Counted from the first letter of the stretch, positions 46,533 to 54,998 are shown. The stretch: 64,000 nucleotides of DNA from Giesbergeria sp. (GCF_028686475.1 NZ_JAQUCA010000007.1:1-64000), one strand, 5' to 3'. Numbers and translations are program-made. Notes: generated by a model not told the origin, from the letters alone.

Positions 46533-46915
46533 TATATGAAGAAAAGAATGGGTGGGTGCCGTGGGCTGGGACGGGTTCGAGTCCGGTCTAAGGCATCCCA
46601 TTTCACACAAGTCGGCGATACTTTTTTAGGATGTGAAAAAGCACTTTATTTGCTTAAATTTTGTGCAAATTTGGTACTTTGGAGTATGGTCAGCGGGCAG
46701 CTAAGGACTCACTTTTCATCCAATTTCACAGAATTTTCCACGTAACCCATTGTTTTTTAATGGAAATACTTGTGTGTAATGGCATGGGTCTAAGGCAGGC
46801 ATTTGTGGAGCTTGTACGCGCTACAACTGGGCTTGTGGAGCACAAAGACGGCTTTGCACTACGAAAAGTAGGGGTGCCATGAGTCCAAGTTTGGACTTTG
46901 TGCGGCTTTTCGTTG

Positions 46916-46935
46916 ACCGGCCAAATTTGGCCGGT
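46916..46935. repeat. 20-bp palindrome, copy 6
   Basis: Perfect copy, first of three spaced 137 and 136 bases apart downstream of the rep-like gene. Confidence 0.8.
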
Positions 46936-47052
46936 CGTACTTTGGCGCAAGGGTGGCGGTACAAAGTGGTGAGCGGGCGCTAAAAAACCTCGGCCCTTGT
47001 TTGAGCCGATGCCGCTTCTGGCCTTGGCATGGGCCAGTTCGCTTTTTTCCTG

Positions 47053-47072
47053 ACCGGCCAAATTTGGCCGGT
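47053..47072. repeat. 20-bp palindrome, copy 7
   Basis: Perfect copy in the tandem array downstream of the rep-like gene. Confidence 0.8.
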
Positions 47073-47188
47073 CGTGTTTTAGCGCAAAAGATGGGGTGGA
47101 AGGTGGTCAGCGGGCACAGAAAAACCTCGGCCCCTGTTTCAGCCGATGCTATTTCTGCCCTTGGCGTGGGCCAGTTGAATTTTTTCCA

Positions 47189-47208
47189 ACCGGCCAAATT
47201 TGGCCGGT
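47189..47208. repeat. 20-bp palindrome, copy 8
   Basis: Perfect copy, 14 bases from the stop codon of the rep-like gene; no U-run follows for leftward transcripts. Confidence 0.8.
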
Positions 47209-47221
47209 AGTTTTCCCGCTG

Positions 47222-48886
47222 TCAGGCTGGGGCGAAACCGCCTAGCAAATTGCCCAATCCCTGCCAGCCCGATTGGCGCGTGGAGGATGATTGCGTTGCT
47301 TTTGTCGCTGGGGCTGCCTCTGGCGGTGGTGTTTCGCGCTGCGGTTGGGATGGCTCCCAGCTTTGCACCGTGGCTTTATCGACGGGGATGAGCTGGCCTT
47401 TTTGCAGAAGCTGGGCCACCTTGGTCACATCGCTAGGGGGTACAGCCAGCCATTGAACCTTGTGCGCCTCCTTGCTCTGCACTTCCTGTACCTTCGCCAT
47501 GCGTATCCAGTCGTTATCTACGCTGAAAAGCACGGTTTTTTTCGTCGGGTTGCATAGCCATCGCTGTGGTGATGCACTTGCAGCTGCAAACAGTGCGTCC
47601 ATATTTGCGGCTACAGGCGTGCCATGCCAAGGATGGACGCGCCCTTCGTCCTCAATTTGTGGTTGGACAATCGCTTCGCTTGCCGGTGCTGGGGTCGGTG
47701 GTGTGAACACTAAAGGCGGTGCATCTGCATCTGCATCTGCATCATCCGATGGTGCCGTTTGCCATTGCTCCAGTTGCTCTTTTGTTACCGCGAAAATCGT
47801 TCCAGCACGTATGGCCTGCGCGATAGATGGGGTGTCAAGCACCACAGACCATTTCGCCAGTAGCGGGTTGCATACGAAATTTTCGATGTTGGTGCGCTCC
47901 AGTACGGCGCTGCTGCTGTTCCACTGCCAAACATAGAGGCGCTTTTCGCTGGACAACAAGCCCGTCTGGGCCAAGGCTTGGCGCAAAGTGCTGGCATCAT
48001 TTGTCGTTTGCTGCTCTTGCGCTGTGGCTTCTTGCTGCTGCGCTTCCCGCTGGCGTTTAGCTGCCAGTCGGCCTTGCCAGTCGATGTTGCTACTGAGTAA
48101 CTTGACGGTGTAAGCGTAGGGATTTTTGGCCTTGGCAATCGAATCCTCTGCCAGCTCAACGATGTGACCTAGCATCAAGCCCGCTTTGCTTGCCATGCCC
48201 ATCAGTTTGCGAATCGCAGATGCCCGCAATCCCAGATGCCTGAGTGGCATGAGGTCGTCAGGCACTTGGTTGTTGGCATAGTACGCCGCTTGTGGGTCGG
48301 GCTGCGCTTGTGGTGGGCTAGGGTCATCAGGCTGCGCTTGTGGGCTAGGCTCGGCAGCTGCCACAGCAGCATCGCTGGTGGCAGGGGTGGGTGGGCCGTT
48401 GCTTATTTCGATTTCGATGTGCTGGGGTGGTGTTGGCTCCAGCACGACGGCGGCGCGAATAGCAATTTGTTCTTCGGTGGGAATGGGCATTACCGGATGG
48501 TCTTTGGCACGGCCACTGACCAGTCCCAATGTTTGCAAGGCCCAAGGGGTCAAGAAAATGTCGCTGACCTGCATTCCCAGTCTGCGCGACTGCACTTGGG
48601 AGCGAACAATCCACTCTTTGCTTTCGAGTTCCTTCTTGATTTTGCAAATTTTGTTCACGCTCACATGTAGCGTCTGCGCGAAGCATTCGTTGCTGATGCG
48701 AACGGAATTGGCAATGTCCTTCGTTTGGATACTGCGAACCACGGCTTGCAGTAGTAGGCGTGCGTAGGGCTTTAAGGCACTGATGGCTGCAATGCGGCAA
48801 TCGGTGGCACGGTCTGCCGCACGGGCAATGCTCGGCGGATAGGGTGCAGGTAACGCAAATTCATTAGATGCGAGAGTGGCAGTCAT
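47222..48886 (-). CDS. Replication-initiator-like winged-helix protein
   Basis: A 554-residue protein. Residues about 35-120 form a winged-helix-like domain (CRIAAISALKPYARLLLQAV, CFAQTLHVSVNKICKIKKEL) resembling RepO-type or plasmid initiator DNA-binding domains. A Pro/Ala/Gln-rich linker (about 150-200) and several further low-complexity stretches follow, including DDADADADA. No ATPase or polymerase motif is seen. Its 3' end is duplicated at 45.7 kb, palindromic repeats lie downstream, and parAB are upstream, all consistent with a plasmid Rep. Direct proof is lacking. Confidence 0.6.
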   Translation of the reverse strand: MTATLASNEFALPAPYPPSIARAADRATDCRIAAISALKPYARLLLQAVVRSIQTKDIANSVRISNECFAQTLHVSVNKICKIKKELESKEWIVRSQVQSRRLGMQVSDIFLTPWALQTLGLVSGRAKDHPVMPIPTEEQIAIRAAVVLEPTPPQHIEIEISNGPPTPATSDAAVAAAEPSPQAQPDDPSPPQAQPDPQAAYYANNQVPDDLMPLRHLGLRASAIRKLMGMASKAGLMLGHIVELAEDSIAKAKNPYAYTVKLLSSNIDWQGRLAAKRQREAQQQEATAQEQQTTNDASTLRQALAQTGLLSSEKRLYVWQWNSSSAVLERTNIENFVCNPLLAKWSVVLDTPSIAQAIRAGTIFAVTKEQLEQWQTAPSDDADADADAPPLVFTPPTPAPASEAIVQPQIEDEGRVHPWHGTPVAANMDALFAAASASPQRWLCNPTKKTVLFSVDNDWIRMAKVQEVQSKEAHKVQWLAVPPSDVTKVAQLLQKGQLIPVDKATVQSWEPSQPQRETPPPEAAPATKATQSSSTRQSGWQGLGNLLGGFAPA

Positions 48887-48913
48887 TTTTTTGAGGGCGA
48901 AAAATCCCCCGTG

Positions 48914-48943
48914 TTGCCAACTGCCACAGAAAAGTCCTAAAAT
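48914..48943 (+). promoter_or_regulatory. Promoter of candidate small RNA
   Basis: TTGCCA (48914-48919) and TAAAAT (48938-48943) are 18 bases apart on the plus strand, pointing away from the rep-like gene. A short transcript from here would end at the terminator at 49014-49044. Confidence 0.55.
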
Positions 48944-48949
48944 CGGCGC

Positions 48950-49044
48950 AAGTTAGTTTTTTGCGCTGTTTTTTCTAGGACTCGTTCTTGGTGGCAGCAT
49001 GGGCAACCCGATGAAAGCCACTTCTTGCAGGAAGTGGCTTTTTT
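48950..49044 (+). ncRNA. Candidate antisense/copy-control RNA upstream of rep
   Basis: About 95 bases between a good promoter and a strong intrinsic terminator, with no reading frame of note. It is opposite in direction to the rep-like gene and would be complementary to that gene's leader if rep transcription starts beyond 49044. This is the layout of plasmid copy-control RNAs. Start is estimated as seven bases after the -10. Confidence 0.5.
49014..49044 (+). terminator. Intrinsic terminator of candidate small RNA
   Basis: GCCACTTC (49017-49024), loop TTGCAG, GAAGTGGC (49031-49038), then TTTTTT. The perfect 8-bp stem followed by six T is a typical Rho-independent terminator. The gap 49045-49257 has nothing else recognisable. 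Confidence 0.82.
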
Positions 49045-49257
49045 CGTTAGCGGGGTACGGTGACGAAGGTTTCGGATGTGTGTGTCAATGTCTCCTTGGC
49101 TTGGATAGGATTGTCGTGGTTGTTAGAACGGAATTTCCCACAAATATAGCAGGGTCAACGTGAAGCATTCGATTCAGAATTGAGCAAAATCTGTGGTATA
49201 AGATGCCCAAAAATAGATGAAACTGCTGCACTGTCGGTTGTCCTGCGTTCCAGAATT

Positions 49258-50172
49258 TCAGTCGGCGTTTTCCTTCTTCGCCTGTTCGGAAGTTTCTTTC
49301 AGCATTTCTTCTATCTTTTTCCAGTTATCCATCGCACTTTTGTCGTCTGAAAAAACGATTGTCATTCTGTTGGATGAAAGAGCCATTTTCGCGTAGTTTT
49401 TCTTTCCGCTTTTGATGACGGAATTGATACCATTTCGCGTAACTTTTTCTTTCTCCTTGCCACCATTTTTCATCCACTCCATAGCAGATTTTTGATTCAT
49501 GCTACCTGCTTCGATAGCCTTAATGGCTTGGATGGCTAGTGCTTCGTTGTTCTTTGCCAGTGCAACAAATTCTGATGCGCTGTTCATACCGATTGCATTA
49601 GGCACACGGGCCAACTCGGCCATGACCGATTCTGGTAGCCCGTCAAATGACATGATGCGCGATACTGTACCCTGACTGACACCTGCTTCTTCTGCCAGTT
49701 TTTCTTGATTTAATCCTTTTGATTTTTTTCGCTGGGCGAACCCCAAGTATTTTTGAAAGTCGGTGAGTTCTGGGCCAAGTAAGTTGTCATAGAAAACCAG
49801 ACGTTCAGCTTCATCATCATCTAAACTGCGTAGCGTGGCTTCGATCTCAAGACGATCTAACAGGCGGTATGCAGCCAGCCTGTGCCGACCGGCAATAAGC
49901 TCTAGTTCTCCATCGTTTCTTCTTCTTCTTAAAACGATAGGTGAAGACAGCGGATTCTTCTTTAAGTTTTCAGCTAAATCTTCAACCTTCTTTGGGTTTA
50001 TCGGGTATGACTGATAAGGGCTTTCGTGAATCAGTGCAATAGGCACTAAGAAAGGTTTGCCTCCTGTATTTCCATCACCTATTCTGGGTAAATTTGCTGC
50101 CGCTGCATCAGAATCCTGTCTTGTGACTAGGCCCGATCTTTTGATAATTTGTCGATTGTTTGCTATGTTCAT
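49258..50172 (-). CDS. parB: ParB-family partition protein
   Basis: A 304-residue ParB/RepB/Spo0J protein. The ParB domain has LVPIALIHESPYQSYPINPK and LIAGRHRLAAYRLL (the GxxRxxA CTP-binding region), and the HTH reads QEKLAEEAGVSQGTVSRIM (about residues 155-173). It loads on centromere-like sites and works with ParA to segregate the plasmid. It follows parA by 17 bases. Confidence 0.92.
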   Translation of the reverse strand: MNIANNRQIIKRSGLVTRQDSDAAAANLPRIGDGNTGGKPFLVPIALIHESPYQSYPINPKKVEDLAENLKKNPLSSPIVLRRRRNDGELELIAGRHRLAAYRLLDRLEIEATLRSLDDDEAERLVFYDNLLGPELTDFQKYLGFAQRKKSKGLNQEKLAEEAGVSQGTVSRIMSFDGLPESVMAELARVPNAIGMNSASEFVALAKNNEALAIQAIKAIEAGSMNQKSAMEWMKNGGKEKEKVTRNGINSVIKSGKKNYAKMALSSNRMTIVFSDDKSAMDNWKKIEEMLKETSEQAKKENAD

Positions 50173-50189
50173 TGAAAAACTCCAAAAAC

Positions 50190-51278
50190 TTAGACCTTCT
50201 TTTTCGGGCCTCTGGGGCGTGGCAAAACAAGAGGCAACAGTCCAGCCAATTGAATTCCATAAGCTCCAATAAGTGATTGTGATAAATCAACCATCGCCCG
50301 TGCAGCGACACTGCTGGGTTCCTTTTCAATAACAGGCGCACTCATATCGTCATTTTCAAGCGAAACTTGTCGCATGAAGCTGGCTGCGCGTGGGATGATA
50401 TTGGGATCGACTTTATCTGGATACGCTTTGCGTAGAGCTTCTAAAGAATCCGTGCAGGTAGCGATGTTGGAAACGAAATTGTTTGCAATGATCCTAAAAT
50501 CAAAATCTACCTCGGGAAATTCCTCGCTCATCTCTTGGATGTTGGAGGCCATGACTTCCATTGCTTTTACAGACTGTCCATCCAAACCGACAACGGCCAG
50601 TAAATTTCGTGCCGCATACATCAGCGAAAAAGAAAGTTGGCTTGTGCTGGGGGCACCATCTATCACGATAACATCGTACCTGCTCAAGAGGTTCACATGG
50701 GCATCAAAGAATCTTTGCACCAGCTTTTCCCGCTGTCTAACCGCACTGATGAGCCAACTATCTAGGTTGGTGAGCGTAATATCAGACGCAATGAGGTCAA
50801 GCATTCCTCCTGGATAAATAGGGCGGATTGCCTTCTCTAAGGTTTCGTCATCCAAAGGAGTTTTGCTCTCATAGTGAGCCTGCAAAAGTTTTCCTATGTG
50901 CAGAATTTCCTCTGTAGCCCAGTCAATACCGAAAAGGCTAGTCAAAGATGCTTGGGGGTCTGTATCGATCATCAGCACTTTGTAGCCTTGCATGGCGAGG
51001 CAGGCAGACACATTCCCTGCAACGGTGGTTTTTCCCACGCCACCCTTAGCCATTCTGACGTAAATGATAGGCGGCAGTGTGTTAGCCCGTCGAGGTTCAA
51101 CATGGACATCCATGAGTGCGAGTCTGGCCTTGCGAATGTCGGATGCTCTATACACCCGATGCTGGCCCTCGCCGCTAACAGACAGTTCGCCCGGTGAAAA
51201 AAGCGCCTTGAATGTGATGTGTGATCCAGACCATTTGCAAAAATCGACTGCCTGCTTTTGACGAATTATTCCGCGCAT
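50190..51278 (-). CDS. parA: ParA-family partition ATPase
   Basis: A 362-residue ParA with an N-terminal DNA-binding extension (about 70 residues, MRGIIRQKQAVDFCKWSGSH), deviant Walker A MAKGGVGKTTVAGN (about 76-89) and LMIDTDPQASLTSLFG. VIVIDGAPSTSQLSF is the Walker B region. The long N-terminus implies type Ia, in which ParA also represses its own promoter. The start at 51276-51278 follows GAGGAAACGAA. Palindromes upstream at 51405-51459 are candidate operators. Confidence 0.93.
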   Translation of the reverse strand: MRGIIRQKQAVDFCKWSGSHITFKALFSPGELSVSGEGQHRVYRASDIRKARLALMDVHVEPRRANTLPPIIYVRMAKGGVGKTTVAGNVSACLAMQGYKVLMIDTDPQASLTSLFGIDWATEEILHIGKLLQAHYESKTPLDDETLEKAIRPIYPGGMLDLIASDITLTNLDSWLISAVRQREKLVQRFFDAHVNLLSRYDVIVIDGAPSTSQLSFSLMYAARNLLAVVGLDGQSVKAMEVMASNIQEMSEEFPEVDFDFRIIANNFVSNIATCTDSLEALRKAYPDKVDPNIIPRAASFMRQVSLENDDMSAPVIEKEPSSVAARAMVDLSQSLIGAYGIQLAGLLPLVLPRPRGPKKKV

Positions 51279-51404
51279 TTCGTTTCCTCTTGTATTTTGT
51301 TGGCGCATTCTATCAGTTTTGCAAAAAAAATTCATAAAAAACAAAAAATTACAAACATCTCGTTCAGTTGCTGCATTCCTGTAGAACATCAACTTTTGCA
51401 TCTT

Positions 51405-51420
51405 ATAGCTGGACAGCTAT
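51405..51420. promoter_or_regulatory. Palindrome upstream of parA
   Basis: ATAGCT-GGAC-AGCTAT, perfect arms, about 127 bases before the parA start. A likely operator for ParA/ParB autoregulation. Confidence 0.5.
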
Positions 51421-51444
51421 TCGTAACTTATTGATTTTTAACAG

Positions 51445-51459
51445 TATTCGGGCCGAATA
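51445..51459. promoter_or_regulatory. Second palindrome upstream of parA
   Basis: TATTCGG-G-CCGAATA, perfect 7-base arms, 25 bases from the first. Candidate operator or partition site. Confidence 0.5.
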
Positions 51460-51486
51460 ACGCCTTTGAGTTGGTGGAAACAGGCG

Positions 51487-51523
51487 AAAAAGCCCAAGCC
51501 AGCTGTGGTACTGAACTTGGGCT
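51487..51523 (-). terminator. Intrinsic terminator downstream of the 51.6 kb gene
   Basis: Read leftward, AGCCCAAG and CTTGGGCT flank a 17-base loop and are followed by a T-run (AAAA at 51487-51490 on the plus strand). It ends the transcript of the small genes at 51.6-52.5 kb before parA. Confidence 0.72.
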
Positions 51524-51555
51524 TGGGTCTGCCGCCTTAGCGACTTGGGATGTCT

Positions 51556-51750
51556 TTACGACTGCTTGCCGGTGCCTGTTTCTTCTTCTTGGGTAGGACT
51601 GGTGTCATCTTCGTCATCCGACAGCGTTTCCAAGAGCAGGTCAATGTGGCTCTTGGCCCGCTCAAGTCCGTTGATGGTTTCTTCGCGGGTTTGGCTGTTG
51701 TCACCAAAAAAACTTTGGATAGCGTCGATCATGATTTGAGTCTTGTCCAT
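51556..51750 (-). CDS. Small acidic hypothetical protein
   Basis: A 64-residue protein starting MDKTQIMIDAIQSFFG with a strongly acidic C-terminal half (LSDDEDDTSPTQEEE). AAAAGGAA lies before the start. Not recognised; the charge would suit a DNA-mimic or an adaptor. It is followed by a terminator. Confidence 0.6.
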   Translation of the reverse strand: MDKTQIMIDAIQSFFGDNSQTREETINGLERAKSHIDLLLETLSDDEDDTSPTQEEETGTGKQS

Positions 51751-51856
51751 AAAATTCCTTTTGTATTAACGAATATATAAGCCTATTTTTGTATTTGCTG
51801 GTACTTCTGGTGTTTGATAAATCCTCCAAAGTTTACGAAATATTCTTTGTATGCAA

Positions 51857-52075
51857 TCAAGAGCTTTGACTCTTAACTGCATAAAGTGTGTGTATGCCAT
51901 TGGGCAATTTTTTCGCACTGTTGAGAATAGAAAATCCTGTGCAGTGGCCGTTTTCAACGGTAATTGCAAAAACGGGTTCCAAGTTGTTAATGAATTGCAA
52001 ATCAAGAAGATACGGTGAATCTCTAAGTTTGAGAGAGGAATTTTCTTCTTGCTGTTTAGGCTGCTTTTTGTTCAT
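51857..52075 (-). CDS. Small hypothetical protein
   Basis: A 72-residue protein starting MNKKQPKQQEENSSLKL. It overlaps the end of the gene upstream by 20 bases in another frame, suggesting translational coupling. Not recognised. Confidence 0.55.
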   Translation of the reverse strand: MNKKQPKQQEENSSLKLRDSPYLLDLQFINNLEPVFAITVENGHCTGFSILNSAKKLPNGIHTLYAVKSQSS

Positions 52076-52472
52076 TAAAAATTTTCGATTTCGTGAATAA
52101 ACCGGGAGATGATTTTTCTATCTGTTCATCAGCCCAGGCACCCAATAAAACGGCAAGTATTCTGCTATCGATTAAACTTCCATTGATTTTGGTATCTTGA
52201 TTTTTAGCTATCTCGTGTAGCTCTAAGATTGCCCCAGTGCTATCGGCAACAATCTTAAATTTAGCAGCACCGCTAATGAGCATGATTGGCTCAATGCTGC
52301 TAGGCCATTGACCAGACAAAATAAAATTACCTGAACCATCTTGACTAACGTCGCTGCTGGTTGGGAAAAATGTGTTAGCCCGATTGATAGCGATTTGCAG
52401 GCCAATGGATGCCGCAACAGCTAGATACCGCAGGTGTGGGCGTGTAACTTGCACTGATAAAGATTGACTCAT
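52056..52472 (-). CDS. Hypothetical protein
   Basis: A 138-residue protein starting MSQSLSVQVTRPHLRYLAVA, with GAAKFKIVADSTGAILEL in the middle. No membrane segment or motif recognised. GGAGTTTCA precedes the start. It forms a unit with the two small genes downstream. Confidence 0.62.
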   Translation of the reverse strand: MSQSLSVQVTRPHLRYLAVAASIGLQIAINRANTFFPTSSDVSQDGSGNFILSGQWPSSIEPIMLISGAAKFKIVADSTGAILELHEIAKNQDTKINGSLIDSRILAVLLGAWADEQIEKSSPGLFTKSKIFNEQKAA

Positions 52473-52600
52473 TGAAACTCCTTAGTGATATTTCTATTTC
52501 ACCACCTTTCAAGGGATAGTCAATTTTGATTGTTGGCGCTTATCGTGTCGAATTTGTAAAGCATCCAAAATTTAGCCCCATTTTTGGCGGGCGAAAAAAA

Positions 52601-52620
52601 ACCGGCCAAACTTGGCCGGT
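52601..52620. repeat. 20-bp palindrome, copy 9 (one change)
   Basis: ACCGGCCAAACTTGGCCGGT differs from the other copies by one base in the centre. A run of A on its left makes it a possible terminator for the leftward gene at 52644-52859. Confidence 0.75.
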
Positions 52621-52643
52621 GTGCTTTGGTGGAATGTGTGCCG

Positions 52644-52859
52644 TCAATGGCTGGTGATTTCAGTGGGCTTGTCGGTAGATTCTGTCGCTTCTTTGATTAG
52701 TTGAATGCGTGCGGCGAGTGGCCCAATTACTTCAACAATGGGAGTTAGTGCAAGAGCCAGCAAGGGTTCAGTATTTTTGCTCGTGATTACAACTTGCAAA
52801 AGGGCTGCTGATGCGGCCTCCAAATGAGTGATGGCTTCGTGTAGTTTCGCGGGGTGCAT
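52644..52859 (-). CDS. Small hypothetical protein
   Basis: A 71-residue protein when started at MHPAKLHEAITHLEAASAAL (52857-52859), after GAGAGGAATC. It is mostly amphipathic helix. The frame is open further upstream but without a ribosome site. Not recognised. Confidence 0.6.
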   Translation of the reverse strand: MHPAKLHEAITHLEAASAALLQVVITSKNTEPLLALALTPIVEVIGPLAARIQLIKEATESTDKPTEITSH

Positions 52860-52999
52860 GATAGAGATTCCTCTCAAGGGGTGGTTGGTTTTTCTATCGT
52901 ACTCCAAACCCGACGGGATGCAACTTTGAAAAAAAGCCACCATTACCAGCATGGCAGCTTTCTTTGGTAGCGCAGTTTTTTCTGCGGGAGGCTAATGAA

Positions 53000-53563
53000 C
53001 TATCGCTGTTTTTTGTTGGAGCAGATAGGGCAAATGCGCTCTACTTCCGATTCATCAGCCAGGTAAACACCATCGCAGCACTTGCAGCGACGCAACTGTA
53101 ATGGGCATTTCCGATTTCCGATCAGGCCCATTTCGTCGGTGTAGGAGGTGACGAGGTAGTGCGCCCGACTGAACGGGATCGTGTAGTCGTTCTCGGTGGG
53201 CCGGAATGCTGGATCAGTGGCTTTTGCAGCATCAAATTCGCCGTATGCGATCCGTGCGTAGTGGTAGTACGTATGGGCAAACGCTGCATAGTCCGGCAGC
53301 CTTGTTTTTGACTGCGCGTAAAGCATCAGTAGAAGCGCTGAATGGTAGCGCCGCACGGCTGTTTTGAGAAACCAACCCAAATCGTTGGGCTGCTGACCCG
53401 ATGGAGAACTGCGCTTATTCTCGGCGTGCCAAATGCGGCGCGCATCAGTCAATGAAATACCTGTGATGCGACTGATAACGCAGGCGCGCGCCTGCATTTT
53501 TATCATTAGCAAAACCCAAGATGGGATGCCTGCATCTGCTGAAGGTGGGTTGAACGCTGTCAA
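53000..53563 (-). CDS. FlhC-family transcriptional activator
   Basis: A 187-residue FlhC-like protein. IARACVISRITGIS-type start is here RACVISRITGISLTDARRIW, and the C-terminal zinc site shows CPLQLRRCKCCDGVY and RICPICSNKK. It overlaps the FlhD-like gene by four bases. Plasmid and ICE pairs of this kind (AcaCD of IncA/C, SetCD of SXT) switch on conjugation genes, so this is the likely transfer activator rather than a flagellar regulator. Confidence 0.85.
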   Translation of the reverse strand: MTAFNPPSADAGIPSWVLLMIKMQARACVISRITGISLTDARRIWHAENKRSSPSGQQPNDLGWFLKTAVRRYHSALLLMLYAQSKTRLPDYAAFAHTYYHYARIAYGEFDAAKATDPAFRPTENDYTIPFSRAHYLVTSYTDEMGLIGNRKCPLQLRRCKCCDGVYLADESEVERICPICSNKKQR

Positions 53564-53961
53564 CGTTTGCCCCCTTTTGTAATCACATCCAAGGGCATGG
53601 TCTTGGTGATAGCAGCGACTGCTTCTGGTGAACCCAATCCAGAATCAATAATTTGCCGCAAAACTGAGGCATCTTTGAAACGACACTCAACCAGCGGTAG
53701 CCCATAGGCTTGCGCCATCAGCATCCCCGAACGCCCAGAGTTCGCTAGTTCATCAAGCACTTCGCGGCTGACACCCAGCAATGAAGGTGCTAGAGGCTCA
53801 GAATCGCCCAGGCGTGCAGCAGTTAAGCACAGCTTAAAAAACGCTTTGTTCACTTCCTCGATGGCTTCTTGCATCGCAGGCCCACAAACCCGATGAATAT
53901 CGGGTGGACGAGGTGCAATTTCTGGCAATTTTTTCTTCCCGGTATTGCTATTTTTAGACAT
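53560..53961 (-). CDS. FlhD-family transcriptional activator
   Basis: A 133-residue FlhD-like protein: EEVNKAFFKLCLTAARLGDS and PSLLGVSREVLDELANSG correspond to the FlhD helices (AQRLI...A...LG). A 30-residue basic/proline N-terminal extension precedes. It is the partner of the FlhC-like protein and is encoded first. Confidence 0.8.
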   Translation of the reverse strand: MSKNSNTGKKKLPEIAPRPPDIHRVCGPAMQEAIEEVNKAFFKLCLTAARLGDSEPLAPSLLGVSREVLDELANSGRSGMLMAQAYGLPLVECRFKDASVLRQIIDSGLGSPEAVAAITKTMPLDVITKGGKR

Positions 53962-53990
53962 TTTGATTCACCTAAAAAATTATTTGTCGC

Positions 53991-54998
53991 TTAAAGCAAA
54001 GAGGGAGAGAGTTGATTTGCCAAAATTCGCAGGCGCTGTGCAGCCGAAGTTAGCAGTGGAGTGACGTTTTCCGGGTCAGTGCTAGAAAGTTTTTGCATCA
54101 AGGCATCGGTGTATTTCGTCATCATGGCTTGGATGTCTGCGTTCAATGCCTCCAATACATCCTTGGCTTGTCGTTTGGCTGCCATCTCGCTTTCGTAGCG
54201 GGTTTTTTCGGCTTTGAGTCGCGCTGCATCTTCTTCCAAACGGGCCAATTCACGCTGGCGGAAAGCGATTTCTTCGCCCAAGCGCTCTTTCGCCTCCATC
54301 TCGGTTTTAATGCCATCTGGAAGTTTGTGTACCACATGCTCCACAGGTGTAGACAACTTTCGCGTGAGCTGCTTCACCTTCTCTTTTTCCGCCATGATCT
54401 CGGTTTCACGAGCGTCAATAGCTTGATTGAGGCGGTGAAGTGCTTTGTTTTTTGTCTCAACTTCCGCTTTCGTTTCTTTAAGTTCGCCTTCCATTTCTTC
54501 CAGCTTGCGGCGCAGTTCTTCTGCCGTTGGCCCTTTGTTTTGGGCTTCTTCTGCCAATTGCTCCCCCATTTCGATAACCATGCGATCCTGAACATCTGGC
54601 GGTGCATCGGCCAAGACGAGCAAGGCGCTACGGCTGAGGACGCTCAAGTCCGGCATTTTTTCACCTGCGCTTTCCACTCGGCGAATCAGTGATAACAACG
54701 AGCGTCCAGTTCGGATCGAGTGGCGAATATTGCTCTGGCTCAAGCCATACGACTCGAAGTTGGTAGCGCAAAACTGTTCCCAGCCAGTCTCGCCGCTGGC
54801 CTTAAATTCTTCACGGCAAAGAAAAAGGTGGATGCACATTTGCATCGCAGAGACGTTGAGGTTCTGGTAGTGCTGGAGCACCGCCATCGCGTGCTGCATG
54901 ATGATTTGCTGGCGGTCTTGTCCCTCCTCCTCCGAGGCGAACATATCGATCATCACGGGCTTCTGGAATGCTTGTAAAACGGCAGGAGAGTAGTTCAT
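53991..54998 (-). CDS. Coiled-coil protein with DUF3102-like N-terminus
   Basis: A 335-residue protein starting MNYSPAVLQAFQKPV. Residues about 40-110 (FLCREEFKASGETGWEQFCA, SNIRHSIRTGRSLL) resemble nucleoid-associated or DUF3102-like domains that precede coiled coils. Residues about 155-300 are a long charged coiled coil (EELRRKLEEMEGELKETKAE). This plan resembles KfrA-type plasmid stability proteins. It stands upstream of flhDC-like genes and diverges from the TraI_2-like gene. Confidence 0.68.
   Translation of the reverse strand: MNYSPAVLQAFQKPVMIDMFASEEEGQDRQQIIMQHAMAVLQHYQNLNVSAMQMCIHLFLCREEFKASGETGWEQFCATNFESYGLSQSNIRHSIRTGRSLLSLIRRVESAGEKMPDLSVLSRSALLVLADAPPDVQDRMVIEMGEQLAEEAQNKGPTAEELRRKLEEMEGELKETKAEVETKNKALHRLNQAIDARETEIMAEKEKVKQLTRKLSTPVEHVVHKLPDGIKTEMEAKERLGEEIAFRQRELARLEEDAARLKAEKTRYESEMAAKRQAKDVLEALNADIQAMMTKYTDALMQKLSSTDPENVTPLLTSAAQRLRILANQLSPSLL

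Larger units (their letters stand above)
46916..47208. repeat. Tandem array of ~136-bp units with palindromes
   Basis: Units share, in order, the palindrome, a GTGGTNAGCGGGC stretch, AAAAACCTCGGCCC, TTTNAGCCGATGC, TTGGCRTGGGCCAGTT and a T-run before the next palindrome. Units lie just downstream of the rep-like gene; a related unit is at 45.55-45.67 kb. The gap 46340-47221 has no other gene. It could be part of an origin, incompatibility or partition region. Confidence 0.6.

Noticed and set aside
45500..47208. Palindromes 4 to 8 as ordinary terminators
   Set aside because: T-runs precede rather than follow the palindrome on the plus strand, and leftward transcripts get no U-run.
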